Shown: in pieces, positions 9,001 to 17,447 of the stretch
How positions within the stretch are numbered: position 1 is the stretch's first letter
How the letters are laid out: the number at the start of each line of letters is the position of its first letter
NCBI GenBank assembly: GCA_019218415.1
Contig: JAHUUL010000002.1
Span: 310,001 to 374,000, forward strand
DNA from: Dermabacteraceae bacterium TAE3-ERU27
Lineage (GTDB): Bacteria > Actinomycetota > Actinomycetes > Actinomycetales > Dermabacteraceae
DNA length: 64,000 bases
Direction: 5' to 3'
Made by a program: the position numbers and the translations under genes
Notes under the pieces: model-generated
Seen by the model: the letters and a program-made list of their open reading frames with translations, nothing else
Databases searched by the model: none
Told to the model about the DNA's origin: nothing

Positions 9001-9046
9001 AAAGAAGTCCCCCGCACCGGGTTACCGGTCGCGGGGGCTTTCTTTT
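9001..9046 (+). terminator. Rho-independent terminator of rpsT
   Basis: CCCCCGC (9009-9015) pairs with GCGGGGG (9031-9037); inside it ACCGG/CCGGT form a second stem with loop GTTA. An A-rich flank AAAGAAG on the left and CTTTCTTTT on the right complete a bidirectional terminator. Confidence 0.9.
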
Positions 9047-9078
9047 GCCCAGTGGCTTTTGTTTTGGCCACCTTCCTC

Positions 9079-9213
9079 TAACGTCTAGGTGCACTTTTGC
9101 TGCGCCTTACGTTCGGGTGCACTTTTGGTGGGTTAAACCCCGTTTTCGCAGCAGTTAGTGCACCCAAACGTTAGGGGGTGGGAATAAACAGCGTTTAGTG
9201 CACCCAAACGTTA
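9079..9213. repeat. Intergenic repeat, copy A (four approximately 19-bp motifs, 2 direct + 2 inverted)
   Basis: Four copies of one motif, consensus TAACGTTTGGGTGCACTWW. Two point rightward (9079-9099, 9107-9128) and two are inverted (9155-9173 and 9195-9213, both TTAGTGCACCCAAACGTTA). Each is centred on the palindrome GTGCAC. The spacer includes GGTGGGTTAAACCCC. A second copy with the same order and spacing is at 37991-38125. It has no coding capacity and no transposase. Could be an array of binding sites for a regulator or a dispersed repeat family; the sequence alone does not decide. Confidence 0.85.
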
Positions 9214-9359
9214 AGAGCACTCAGGCGTAGCGCTTAGCGCCATGTTCAACGTCCCGTTACCGTCCAGCGGCCAGCGCACCGTTAAGCGGACAGACGCTAA
9301 AGATTCTAGATGCGCGGATGTTTAGGCACCCCATCATCGCGGTAGGCCGGGTTTAAAGC
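9214..9359. other. Non-coding stretch, nothing recognised
   Basis: Together with copy A of the repeat this makes a gene-free stretch of about 370 bp between rpsT and the 3' end of holA. A short inverted sequence GGCGTAGCGCTTAGCGCC lies at about 9223-9240. No tRNA, small RNA or ORF could be supported. Confidence 0.5.
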
Positions 9360-10346
9360 TCAGCCGTTACGGCGCGCCCGGCAGATGCTGAGCACCGCGC
9401 GTTGCAGGGCGTACTGCGGGTCGCGGCTCGCGCCCTTTACGTCGTGATCTGCCCGCGCTACCGCCTCTATCGCCTGGGCCAACCCGTTTTGGCTCCAGGC
9501 GCGAGCGTCACGGCGCAGGTTCCGCAGCATCCAGTCGGGCATGCTCAGCTGCTTCGGAGTGGCGCTCTGCGCCGTTACCTTTGCTAGGCCGCGCACCTTT
9601 GCGGCGAGCGCCGCCACGAGCGGGACCGGGTCCACCCCGGCCATGTGCGCCTGGCGCAGTAGCTGTAGCGCCAGGCGGTCGTTTCCGGCCAGGGCCGCGT
9701 CGGCCACGGCAAACGCGGTGGTTTCGGTCCGTCCGGCGGTAAGCGGGTGGACGTGTTCCACGTCTATCTTCGGCGGCTTCGCGTCCTCGTCCAGCAGGGT
9801 GTCGCGCATGATCTGCTGGCAGGTGGCGGAGAGTTCCGACAGGTCCGTGCCGAACGCCTCCACCAGCATGGCAAGCGCGGCGGGGGTAATGGCGCGCCCT
9901 TCCCGGCTGAATTCGGAACTGGCGAACGTCTGTTTTTCTGCCGGTTTCTTGATCGGATCGCAGGCCACCTTGAGGGCCTTATTTTTCACCGCGTCAAAAA
10001 CGCTTTTGCCTCGGTTGCCGCCTTTGTGGACGATCACCACGTGGGTGTCGGTGTCCGGTTCTGTGGCGGCGAGCGCGGCAATCTCTTTCAGCAATGGTTC
10101 GCTGGCCTGCTGCGCTTCCTCAACGATGATGAGCTGGGGTTCGCTGAACAGGGACGGGCTGAGGGCCTGCATCAGTTCACCGCCCCGGCAGGTGGGTGCG
10201 TTAAGGGTGGTGATGGTCGTATCGGGGTGCGCTGCCAGGGCTAGCTTCTTCAGCCTGGCCACGGCGCGCTGGGACAGTACCACTTCGCTGCCCTGCAGCA
10301 GGATGAGGGGTTTTAGCGGCACGGAATGCCATTCGACGTCTGCCAT
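9360..10346 (-). CDS. holA: DNA polymerase III subunit delta
   Basis: Clamp-loader subunit that opens the beta sliding clamp during replication. 328 residues, in the family range. The N-terminal nucleotide-binding-like domain (no functional Walker A, as usual for delta) includes LILLQGSEVVLSQRAV, LFSEPQLIIVEEAQ and HVVIVHKGGNRGKSV. The middle helical region has CQQIMRDTL and the C-terminal collar domain FAVADAALAGNDRLALQLLRQA and PDWMLRNLRRDARAW. It lies downstream of comEA-comEC in the same direction, the standard actinobacterial order, and ends in the repeat region without an obvious terminator. Confidence 0.93.
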   Translation of the reverse strand: MADVEWHSVPLKPLILLQGSEVVLSQRAVARLKKLALAAHPDTTITTLNAPTCRGGELMQALSPSLFSEPQLIIVEEAQQASEPLLKEIAALAATEPDTDTHVVIVHKGGNRGKSVFDAVKNKALKVACDPIKKPAEKQTFASSEFSREGRAITPAALAMLVEAFGTDLSELSATCQQIMRDTLLDEDAKPPKIDVEHVHPLTAGRTETTAFAVADAALAGNDRLALQLLRQAHMAGVDPVPLVAALAAKVRGLAKVTAQSATPKQLSMPDWMLRNLRRDARAWSQNGLAQAIEAVARADHDVKGASRDPQYALQRAVLSICRARRNG

Positions 10347-10439
10347 CTTCTCCCCCGTCTCGTTTCGCCTGCGCCCCGTTTCGAGCGTGTCCCGCCTTAT
10401 CGGGATGCGGGGTCCAGTCTACCCAGGCAGGGCGGTGCG

Positions 10440-12923
10440 TTAGCGCTGTCTGGTGACGGTCAGCGTGCCGTCTGGTTTCACGCCGATGGTGATGTGCCCG
10501 CCGGTGTCGGTGCGTAGCGCCCTATCGGCCGGGACCAGTGCGAGCGCACGGGCGGTGGGGTGGCCGTAACGGTTGTGCCTACCCGCACTGTAGATGCCGA
10601 GTTCCGCTTGCAGGGCCGCGTATAGCGGCGGGTACTGGTGGGCTGAGCCGTGGTGGGATACCTTCACCACCCGTGCGGGGCGGGCGTCGGCGGTGATGCG
10701 GCGTTGGCCGTCCTCTTCAAGATCGCCCAGGCTCACCAGGCTCAGGTCTGCCCCGTCCCAGTCGGCCCGGATGGAGAGCGAACAGTCGTTCGTTTCAGAG
10801 GCATCATTCAGTGCGGCCTGCGTTATCTCGCTGTCGCTGCGCGGCCAAAGCACCTCTATGCGCACCCTCCCCATCGTCTCCACGTATCCGGTGTAGGGCA
10901 CGAGGTCTGCGTTTGCCTGTTCGTCTAGCGGGCAGGCCCAGGTTTTACGGGGCTGCCATTTTCCGGTGAGCGCGCCCGCCGCGCCGATGTGGTCGCGGTC
11001 CGGGTGGCTGCGGATGAATAGGTCTATCCGCTCGATACCGAAGTGTTTTAGACATCCTGCGAGGGTGGCTTCGTCCTCTCCCGTGTCTATCAGCGCGGTG
11101 GCGGCGCCGGGCCCGGTGCTATCGCGCAGCAGGATCGCGTCTCCCTGGCCGACGTCGCAGGCGGCTATCAACCAGTCCTGCGGGGCCGCTGCGGGCAGGG
11201 TACGCCAGCCGAGAACGCCGACCAGTGCCGCGGCAAGCAGCAGGGCGAGGCCGGTCAGGAGGCCGCTGGAAATGTTTTGCCCGTGCCGAGGCCGCGTAAG
11301 GTGCCTGGGGTGGATTGGGCGGCTGCGTCGGATTGGCCTCCGGGGAGGTTGCTGGGCGAGGTTTATTTCCCGGGTGGTACTTTCCACGTATTTCTTCTCC
11401 AGTCTGCGCAGGTAGCTGCCTCCCGCTAGCGCCGCAGCGATAAAGATGGCGGCGATGGCGAACGTGCCGGTGTTTCCCGCCGGTAGCGGGATTCGGGAGA
11501 GCGGCAGCCGATCTGCCGCGAGCGCTATCTGCCTGATCGGTTCCGCGCAGAGACCGGCGGCGTGGAATAGCACCGTGGCGATCCCCGGCTGCAGGGGCGC
11601 GGTGAGGGTGGCTGCCAGGCCGAGCACGGTCACGGCGCCGACAAACGGCGCGGCCGCCAGGTTTGCGGGCACTGCCCAGAGCGATGTTTCTGGGTTGAAG
11701 CGCAGCAGCACCGGAGTGCAGGCGGCTTGCGCTACCAGCGGCAGCGCTATTGCGTAGGCATACTTTTCGGGCAGCTGCAGGGATTCGTTTAGCAGCCGTG
11801 CGCAGGGTTTAGCGCAGGTGATGATGGCTGCGGTGGCAAGCACGCTTAATACGAATCCGTAGGAGGTAACCGTTTGCGGATCCCCCAGGCACCAGACGGT
11901 TACGGCTAGCGCCAGTGCGGTTAGCGGGGCGGGACGCCACCCCAGGTACTGGCTTATCAGTACGGGGACGGCCATGGTTGCCGCGCGTTGCACGCTGGGT
12001 TCGTTACCAACCAGTTGCAGGTACCCGTACGCGGCCAGGGCCGCGAGCATGACGCGCATTTTTCGGGGAACTCCGCTCAGCAGGAGCGGCACGTGCAGGG
12101 TGGCCATTACCAGGGCCAGGTTTGCTCCGGATACCGCCACCAGGTGGCCGAGGCCGCTGCGCTGCATGGCGACTTCTGTTTCCGGGGCAAGGCCGTCGGT
12201 GTCCCCGTACGCCATCCCGCGCACGAGGGCGGCGCGGTCTGCGGGCAGAGACTCGCTGGCCGCCCGCGCGTCCCGGCGTAGCCTCTGCCGCCAGGTGGGG
12301 CCGGGCACGATGACGCGGGCGGTTTTTACGGTGAGGATCAGGTTGCCGCGCCAGGAGCGGATTGCGCCCCGCACTTCTAGCTTGCTGCCAGCACCGGCGT
12401 TGGCGAGCACTTCGTGCGCCTGCGTACCGGGCTTTGCGCGCGCTATCGCCTCGGCTGCGCTCACCGGCCAGCTGCTCCCATCCAGCAGCCTGGCCCGGGC
12501 GCTGAGCGCACCGTTTGGTTTGCGTACCGGATCGGTACGCAGGATCAGCGCATGAGTCGCGGTGCCGGTTTCTCGGGCGTAGCCGGTTTTGGCTTGCGCC
12601 ACCTGCCCGGCATGCCAGATTGCAAGCAGCCCCGCTGCGCAGGCCAGCACCAGCAGCGGCCATTTGCTTCCCTCCGGGGCGGGAAGCGCGGTGAGCGCGG
12701 GCAGGGATAGAAAAAGCAGCAGATAGGGGTAGGGCCAAGGCGTGGCAGGGGCGAGCGCCAGCGCGGTGAGCGGCCAGACCATTAACGCCACGCTGATAAG
12801 CCGATAGTCCCTGGGCGGGCGGCGGGCGATAGTGCCACCGCCGGTGGGAACGTTTCCCGTGTTTGCAGCGCTGTGTGCTGCGGTTGCCTGCCGATTCTGC
12901 GGCGCTTTAGTTGACCCGCGCAT
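10440..12923 (-). CDS. comEC: DNA internalisation competence protein ComEC/Rec2
   Basis: Polytopic membrane channel for single-stranded DNA import in natural transformation, 827 residues. N-terminal membrane spans and a soluble OB-like segment (about 100-200) precede the Competence domain, marked by GLGHLVAVSGANLALV and many hydrophobic spans (about 250-510). The C-terminal metallo-beta-lactamase domain has ALIDTGED, the metal motif SHPDRDHIG and VSHHGSAHQ. All domains are full length with no frameshift, so transformation capacity is possible although other pilus genes are not in the window. It overlaps the comEA end by 17 bp and is probably translated from the same mRNA. Confidence 0.94.
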   Translation of the reverse strand: MRGSTKAPQNRQATAAHSAANTGNVPTGGGTIARRPPRDYRLISVALMVWPLTALALAPATPWPYPYLLLFLSLPALTALPAPEGSKWPLLVLACAAGLLAIWHAGQVAQAKTGYARETGTATHALILRTDPVRKPNGALSARARLLDGSSWPVSAAEAIARAKPGTQAHEVLANAGAGSKLEVRGAIRSWRGNLILTVKTARVIVPGPTWRQRLRRDARAASESLPADRAALVRGMAYGDTDGLAPETEVAMQRSGLGHLVAVSGANLALVMATLHVPLLLSGVPRKMRVMLAALAAYGYLQLVGNEPSVQRAATMAVPVLISQYLGWRPAPLTALALAVTVWCLGDPQTVTSYGFVLSVLATAAIITCAKPCARLLNESLQLPEKYAYAIALPLVAQAACTPVLLRFNPETSLWAVPANLAAAPFVGAVTVLGLAATLTAPLQPGIATVLFHAAGLCAEPIRQIALAADRLPLSRIPLPAGNTGTFAIAAIFIAAALAGGSYLRRLEKKYVESTTREINLAQQPPRRPIRRSRPIHPRHLTRPRHGQNISSGLLTGLALLLAAALVGVLGWRTLPAAAPQDWLIAACDVGQGDAILLRDSTGPGAATALIDTGEDEATLAGCLKHFGIERIDLFIRSHPDRDHIGAAGALTGKWQPRKTWACPLDEQANADLVPYTGYVETMGRVRIEVLWPRSDSEITQAALNDASETNDCSLSIRADWDGADLSLVSLGDLEEDGQRRITADARPARVVKVSHHGSAHQYPPLYAALQAELGIYSAGRHNRYGHPTARALALVPADRALRTDTGGHITIGVKPDGTLTVTRQR

Positions 12924-13653
12924 GTTCGCTTAGCTTCGCCGCGAGCTTCTTGCCTATCCCCTTCACCCTGGTTAGTGACGCGACGGAGCGAAAGGGGCCG
13001 TTCTTTTCTCTGTCTGCCACGATTCGTTTCGCTAGGGCGGGCCCGATTCCGGGTAGCGCGGTGAGCTGCTGCTCCCCCGCGCTGTTCAGGTCTACCGGTC
13101 CTGCCGGGGTGCCGACGCTACCCGTGGCATCCTCCGCCGCACCCATCGCACCGTTTAGCGCTCCGGGCGGGAGCCGCTCCCCCGCTCTGGGCAGGTGTAT
13201 CTGTTCCCCGTCGCGGACGGGCCGGGCCAGGTTTACGGCCTGCCTGTCGGCGCTTCCCGTGAAGCCGCCGCTCGCCTGCACCGCGTCGGCCACGCGCGCG
13301 CCGGGGGCGAGGCGCACCAGGCCGGGGCTTGCCACCTGTCCCGTCACGTAAACGGTGACTTCCTGGCCAGTTTCCGCGCCTTCGCTCCGGCCCATACGGT
13401 CAGGGCTCTTTTGCTGCCCAGCACTGCCCATCTCACCGCGATTTAGCTTCGCTTCAACTGCCGATGCTTTTGCTTCACGTCTTTCTCCGGGTACTAAAAC
13501 CTGTGTTTGGCCGACCTGCTTCACCGGAGCGTAGTGTCCCCTTGCGGGCGGATAGATGGTTTCAACGCCCACATCAGTTAGCAGCAGCAAGCCTAGCAGC
13601 GTGACAAGGATCAAACTTACAGGTATAAGTATACGTAAAGGAAAACGTGACAT
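12907..13653 (-). CDS. comEA: Competence DNA receptor ComEA
   Basis: Membrane-anchored double-stranded-DNA receptor for transformation, 248 residues. One N-terminal membrane span (about residues 6-25), a flexible linker, then an SLBB-like domain (VYVTGQVASPGLVRL to GEQIHLP, about 104-158) and a C-terminal helix-hairpin-helix pair (VDLNSAGEQQLTALPGIGPALA and SLTRVKGIGKKLAAKL, about 186-244) that binds DNA. First gene of comEA-comEC-holA. The DNA upstream (13654-13868) is abruptly AT-rich and begins the island described below. Confidence 0.94.
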   Translation of the reverse strand: MSRFPLRILIPVSLILVTLLGLLLLTDVGVETIYPPARGHYAPVKQVGQTQVLVPGERREAKASAVEAKLNRGEMGSAGQQKSPDRMGRSEGAETGQEVTVYVTGQVASPGLVRLAPGARVADAVQASGGFTGSADRQAVNLARPVRDGEQIHLPRAGERLPPGALNGAMGAAEDATGSVGTPAGPVDLNSAGEQQLTALPGIGPALAKRIVADREKNGPFRSVASLTRVKGIGKKLAAKLSEHARVN

Positions 13654-13868
13654 GAAAGAACATATACAGCTCTACATCACCACCTCGGAAGGAATGTGGA
13701 AAAGACGTTAATATTCATATTTGTTAACATGCAGAACCTAAAATAAAGTACAACCAAAGCGCAACCAAGTAGCATACCGCTTTCATACACAACTCCACAT
13801 ACACCAATCCCTCAAAATATACAGCCACACGAAAATGCAGCAAAAATAGCCAGCGCCATGGGAACAAA

Positions 13869-14579
13869 ATGCTTGAAGATATTTTACTTGAAATTACACG
13901 CCTCCCAACCTCTCACCCCTATACATTTCCCATAATCATGGCGTTGTTGACGTTAGCGATAGTCTACCGGCTAACTAACCTATACATCGATAGAGGGAAA
14001 AGAAAAGAAGACCTAAGGGAAAGAAACAGAAAAATAACAGAATGGTCACTAGTCCTATCGCCACTTACCCCACTAGCGGTATTGATGCTAATAAAGCTTT
14101 ACTCAAAATCGCCCTGCGCACTTTTCTTTCTTTTGCTCACTGCACTATTAGGTGCACTATGCACTTACTGGATTATTAACAGGAGCAAGGGTGATGCACC
14201 GTTCGAAATTAATATAAAGTCAGCAGATAGCGCAGGCACAGAGACCACCGGCTACCTAGCATCATTCATATTTCCTCTTATCACAGCAGAGGGATCTAGC
14301 GCCCAAGACTGGGCAGCCTATATAATATTTGTTATAATCTACATCGAAATTCTTACTAGTAGTGAACTTTTGTCGGCAAACCCAATGCTATACATTCTCG
14401 GTTACCGCATATGGAAAATCAAATACACGAGAGAAAAGTCAGAAGAGATTGAAACGGGATACCTTATAGCAAGAAGATCTCGAAACGTGACAAAAATACC
14501 CCTAGAAACCCACCCGATCCTCGTAACACGGGATGGGAAAACTTTTTTTGAAAACACCCCCAAAAAGGCAGAGTCATGA
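13869..14579 (+). CDS. KwaA-like membrane protein of a Kiwa-type defence operon
   Basis: 236-residue membrane protein. Hydrophobic spans are at about 19-38, 60-78, 83-103 and 127-168 (the last probably two passes). The stretch GYLASFIFPLI (128-138) and the loop SANPMLYILGYRIWKI (169-184) match my recollection of KwaA proteins, where a late membrane segment is followed by an NP...GY signature; a cytosolic tail of about 50 residues follows. In Kiwa, KwaA is the membrane sensor and KwaB the DNA-binding effector. ATG 14576 of the partner overlaps this stop as ATGA, so they are co-translated. GC is far below the flanking genes, a sign of transfer. Family assignment is from pattern memory, not a search. 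Confidence 0.62.
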   Translation: MLEDILLEITRLPTSHPYTFPIIMALLTLAIVYRLTNLYIDRGKRKEDLRERNRKITEWSLVLSPLTPLAVLMLIKLYSKSPCALFFLLLTALLGALCTYWIINRSKGDAPFEINIKSADSAGTETTGYLASFIFPLITAEGSSAQDWAAYIIFVIIYIEILTSSELLSANPMLYILGYRIWKIKYTREKSEEIETGYLIARRSRNVTKIPLETHPILVTRDGKTFFENTPKKAES

Positions 14580-15613
14580 ACAATACACCCCCAGAATGGC
14601 TAGAAATAGACGAAAATAGCAGGGTCCCTCCCATATTGATTGTCGGGCGCATTACCACAGGCAAGGACGGGAAGGGAGTTGAACTACGCAGAGCAAAAAC
14701 GACAGTTGAATTGCGCGACCGGCTATTCGATATAGTGTCCTCTTTCCTTGAGGTCAGGAGTAATGATGAGTTTATCCCGTATTCGGAAACTAGACTATTG
14801 GAGAGCGCTCAGACATTTACTGGATACTTAAATGAGGCCATAGGTCGCGACGAAGAACATGAAGCAAACGCTATCGATAAAGAAAGCATTATATTAAACA
14901 GACTCTCTCTCATACGAAGCGATGAAGATGACATCCTCCTACAAGAAATAAAGAAAACTAATTTCACTTTCTATATAATTTTAGCAAGGAATTCCGATGG
15001 GGAGGATGTGGCCTATGTAAGAAAACTTAGGGGATTTCATCTAGCAAATAATCCCAGTAGGCGCGGGCATTTTTTGATAAACATGGTACAAAATGACTAT
15101 CTGGATGTGCTTAACTCACCCATATTTAAACTAGATGAAAAATTCGATTTCGCAATAAAATTAGATTTAGCGAACAATCAATCCGAGGTTGCGATTTGGA
15201 ATGTCAATAGCTTTTTGGAAGTATTTATAGATACAGCAGCTCTCCAGAGCGCCGTCCCACGCTACCTTAATCACATTGAGGACGCACTACCCTCCCCGTC
15301 GTTATCGAACAAATCAAAAATAGCCATACTAGACGCTGCAAGAAAATCAGTCCGCACCGCAAAACAAGTTAGGCGACTGTCTAGAGTGGACTATCTGGAA
15401 CGGGTTACCTTGGAGAGGCTAAATAGCTATCTTGAAAAAGTTAAGGAAGTATCCAAGGGGATAAGCACAACTAACACGGGCATAGAACTTGAACGCGATG
15501 CAGTAGATATTTTCTTAAACCTCCTAGAGCAGCGGTACTGGAGGGGGCATTTTAATGATTCTATCTATGAGTCGCAGGCCCATATTGAGAACAGGAAACT
15601 CGCTGATAGCTAA
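14576..15613 (+). CDS. KwaB-like DUF4868 protein of a Kiwa-type defence operon
   Basis: 345-residue soluble protein with the look of DUF4868 (KwaB). The central block IFKLDEKFDFAIK (183-195) plus VAIWNVNSFLEVF (205-217) matches the family pattern of an Asp after a hydrophobic strand and then 'FE.iF'. A helical segment (245-295) and the C-terminal LERDAVDIFLNLLEQRYWRG...IYES (305-332) correspond to the family end. In characterised Kiwa systems KwaB binds DNA and acts together with membrane KwaA against phage. Here it is coupled to the upstream membrane gene by a 4-bp overlap and shares its AT-rich codon use (many ATA and AGA codons). No catalytic motif is evident. Confidence 0.7.
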   Translation: MNNTPPEWLEIDENSRVPPILIVGRITTGKDGKGVELRRAKTTVELRDRLFDIVSSFLEVRSNDEFIPYSETRLLESAQTFTGYLNEAIGRDEEHEANAIDKESIILNRLSLIRSDEDDILLQEIKKTNFTFYIILARNSDGEDVAYVRKLRGFHLANNPSRRGHFLINMVQNDYLDVLNSPIFKLDEKFDFAIKLDLANNQSEVAIWNVNSFLEVFIDTAALQSAVPRYLNHIEDALPSPSLSNKSKIAILDAARKSVRTAKQVRRLSRVDYLERVTLERLNSYLEKVKEVSKGISTTNTGIELERDAVDIFLNLLEQRYWRGHFNDSIYESQAHIENRKLADS

Positions 15614-15748
15614 CCTAAATAAATTAAAGTCAGTGAATATTTCATTTTCAAAAATGGGGAGCGCAAAATGCACCTACACATTACATGCACTAGGTAGTGT
15701 TAAATACCTGTAATATACTTCATATATATCAATCTCGCAGCCGTTCCA

Positions 15749-16435
15749 TTAGACCCCGAGCAGCGCTATCCAGCGTGGCAGGAACGCCAGTATCACGGCC
15801 ACCACTACGGCCGACAGCCAAATCCCGAACAGCAGGTAGCGGTGGAAGAACACGCTCCGCAGTGCGCGCGGCATGAGGGTGTCCGGCTTACCGCTGGCGT
15901 AGGCCAGGACGGTGAAAACCTGCAGGCCGGTCATCACCCAGAGCAGGCTGCAGTAGGGGCAGAGCACCTGCAGCTTGATGAGCGAGGTATAGATCAAAAA
16001 GTGCACGAACGTGAAAGCGCCCAGCATGCCCAGCACCATGCCGCGCCGCAGCCAGGTGGGTAGTTCTATGCCGCTCAACAACACCACTGACCAGGCCGAT
16101 AGCGCGCCGTAACCGGCCAGCCCCAGGAAGGTGTTGGGGAACCCGAACACGGCGCTTTGCCACACCTTCAGCACCTGGCCGCAGGAAATGAACGGGTTTA
16201 GGTCGCACAGGAACAGCGCGCCGGGATTGAGCAGCTGCTCGTAGCGGTGAATCGCCATCATCAAAGAGGCGAACAGACACACCAGGGAGGTAACCAGGAG
16301 CAGGGCGCCAAAGCTTTTTTCGCTCGGCCAGCGCGTAGCGCGCCAGGCTTCCAGCAGTTCAGCGTCGCTCGGTTCGCCCGTAACGCTCTCCCCTGCCGCC
16401 GGGCCGTGTCCGTTCTCGCGCACGTTGCCTCCCAC
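15749..16435 (-). CDS. Vitamin K epoxide reductase (VKOR) family protein
   Basis: Membrane quinone-linked oxidoreductase that re-oxidises a DsbA-like thiol oxidase, supporting disulfide formation outside the membrane in actinobacteria. 228 residues with about five membrane spans. The loop pair CDLNPFISCG supplies the shuttle cysteines and VLCPYCSLLW is the catalytic CxxC at the start of a later span. No fused thioredoxin domain is present, so a separate DsbA partner is expected elsewhere. Encoded opposite to the Kiwa-like pair and 31 bp downstream of the oleD end on the same strand, so read-through from the ole operon is possible. Confidence 0.92.
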   Translation of the reverse strand: MGGNVRENGHGPAAGESVTGEPSDAELLEAWRATRWPSEKSFGALLLVTSLVCLFASLMMAIHRYEQLLNPGALFLCDLNPFISCGQVLKVWQSAVFGFPNTFLGLAGYGALSAWSVVLLSGIELPTWLRRGMVLGMLGAFTFVHFLIYTSLIKLQVLCPYCSLLWVMTGLQVFTVLAYASGKPDTLMPRALRSVFFHRYLLFGIWLSAVVVAVILAFLPRWIALLGV

Positions 16436-16466
16436 TATGTTCGCGCTCCCCCGCTATACCGCCGAC

Positions 16467-17447
16467 TTACGCCACCGGGTGGCGCTCAAAGTATTCCGCC
16501 ACCCGCGCCAGGCCTTCGTCAAAGCTGACGGCGGGAGTCCACCGCAGGCGCTCGCGCACCCGCCGCTGGTCGAACCAGTGCGCGGTGGAAAGCTGCTCGG
16601 CCAGGAATTCGGTCATGGGCGGCTCGTCCTCTCCGGGACGCACCTCCCAGATCTTTTCCACCAGGCGTCCGGCCGCCTTTGCCAGGGGCGCGGGCAGGTT
16701 CAGGCGCGGGCCGGGCACTCCTGCGGCGCGGCAGAAGCCCTCCATTAGTTCGGCCACGGTGCGCGGTTCCCCGTTCGTGATCACGAACGATTCGCCGTGC
16801 ACCTCTTCGATCCTGTCCAGACCTGCCACGATCGCATCCGCCGCGTTATCCACGTAGCAGGTGTCGATCAGCGCCTGCCCGCCGTCCAGCAGCGGCAGCG
16901 TGCCGCGCTTACCGCGCTCCACGATGCGAGCCACCAGCTGGGTGTCTCCGGGGCCCCACACGATATGGGGACGCAGACTGGTTACCATCAGGTCGTCGCC
17001 GTCGGCGGCCATTGCCAGCACCTCGGCGGCGGCCTTGGTGCGGGCGTAAGGGCCGCGCGCGGTTTCCGGGTCCGCGGGCAGCTCCCCGTCCCCGACGATG
17101 GGTTCGCCGCTGTGCGCCACGGACGGAGAAGAAATGTTCACCAGGCGTTTCACCCCGGCGGCGCGCATCGCGTCGATCAGGCGCTGCGTGCCGCCGATGT
17201 TGACCTCGCGGTACTCTTCCTCCGGCCCGGAGATGGAAACCTTAGCGGCCAGGTGAATCACGGCGTCCTGCCCGGCCACGGCGCGGGCCAGGTCGGCCTC
17301 GCTGGTGAGCGAGCCTTGCACGGTCCGCACGCCGGGGATCTGGGCGTCACGCCGCTGGAATGCCGTTACCTCGTCGCCGCGATCGCGCAGGGTTTCCGCT
17401 ACCCGGCGTCCGAGCATGCCGGAGGCACCGGTTACCAGAACCTTCAC
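16467..17447 (-). CDS. oleD: NAD(P)-dependent 2-alkyl-3-oxoalkanoate reductase OleD
   Basis: Extended short-chain dehydrogenase that reduces the beta-keto acid made by OleA to the beta-hydroxy acid in long-chain olefin synthesis. 326 residues. Rossmann motif VTGASGMLGRRVAETL at 4-19, the conserved VIHLAAKVS, and the catalytic Tyr/Lys pair in GPYARTKAAAE. It overlaps oleBC by 4 bp and is last in oleA-oleBC-oleD. On sequence alone it could be called a 3-beta-hydroxysteroid dehydrogenase-like protein; the operon makes OleD the better call. Confidence 0.87.
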   Translation of the reverse strand: MKVLVTGASGMLGRRVAETLRDRGDEVTAFQRRDAQIPGVRTVQGSLTSEADLARAVAGQDAVIHLAAKVSISGPEEEYREVNIGGTQRLIDAMRAAGVKRLVNISSPSVAHSGEPIVGDGELPADPETARGPYARTKAAAEVLAMAADGDDLMVTSLRPHIVWGPGDTQLVARIVERGKRGTLPLLDGGQALIDTCYVDNAADAIVAGLDRIEEVHGESFVITNGEPRTVAELMEGFCRAAGVPGPRLNLPAPLAKAAGRLVEKIWEVRPGEDEPPMTEFLAEQLSTAHWFDQRRVRERLRWTPAVSFDEGLARVAEYFERHPVA

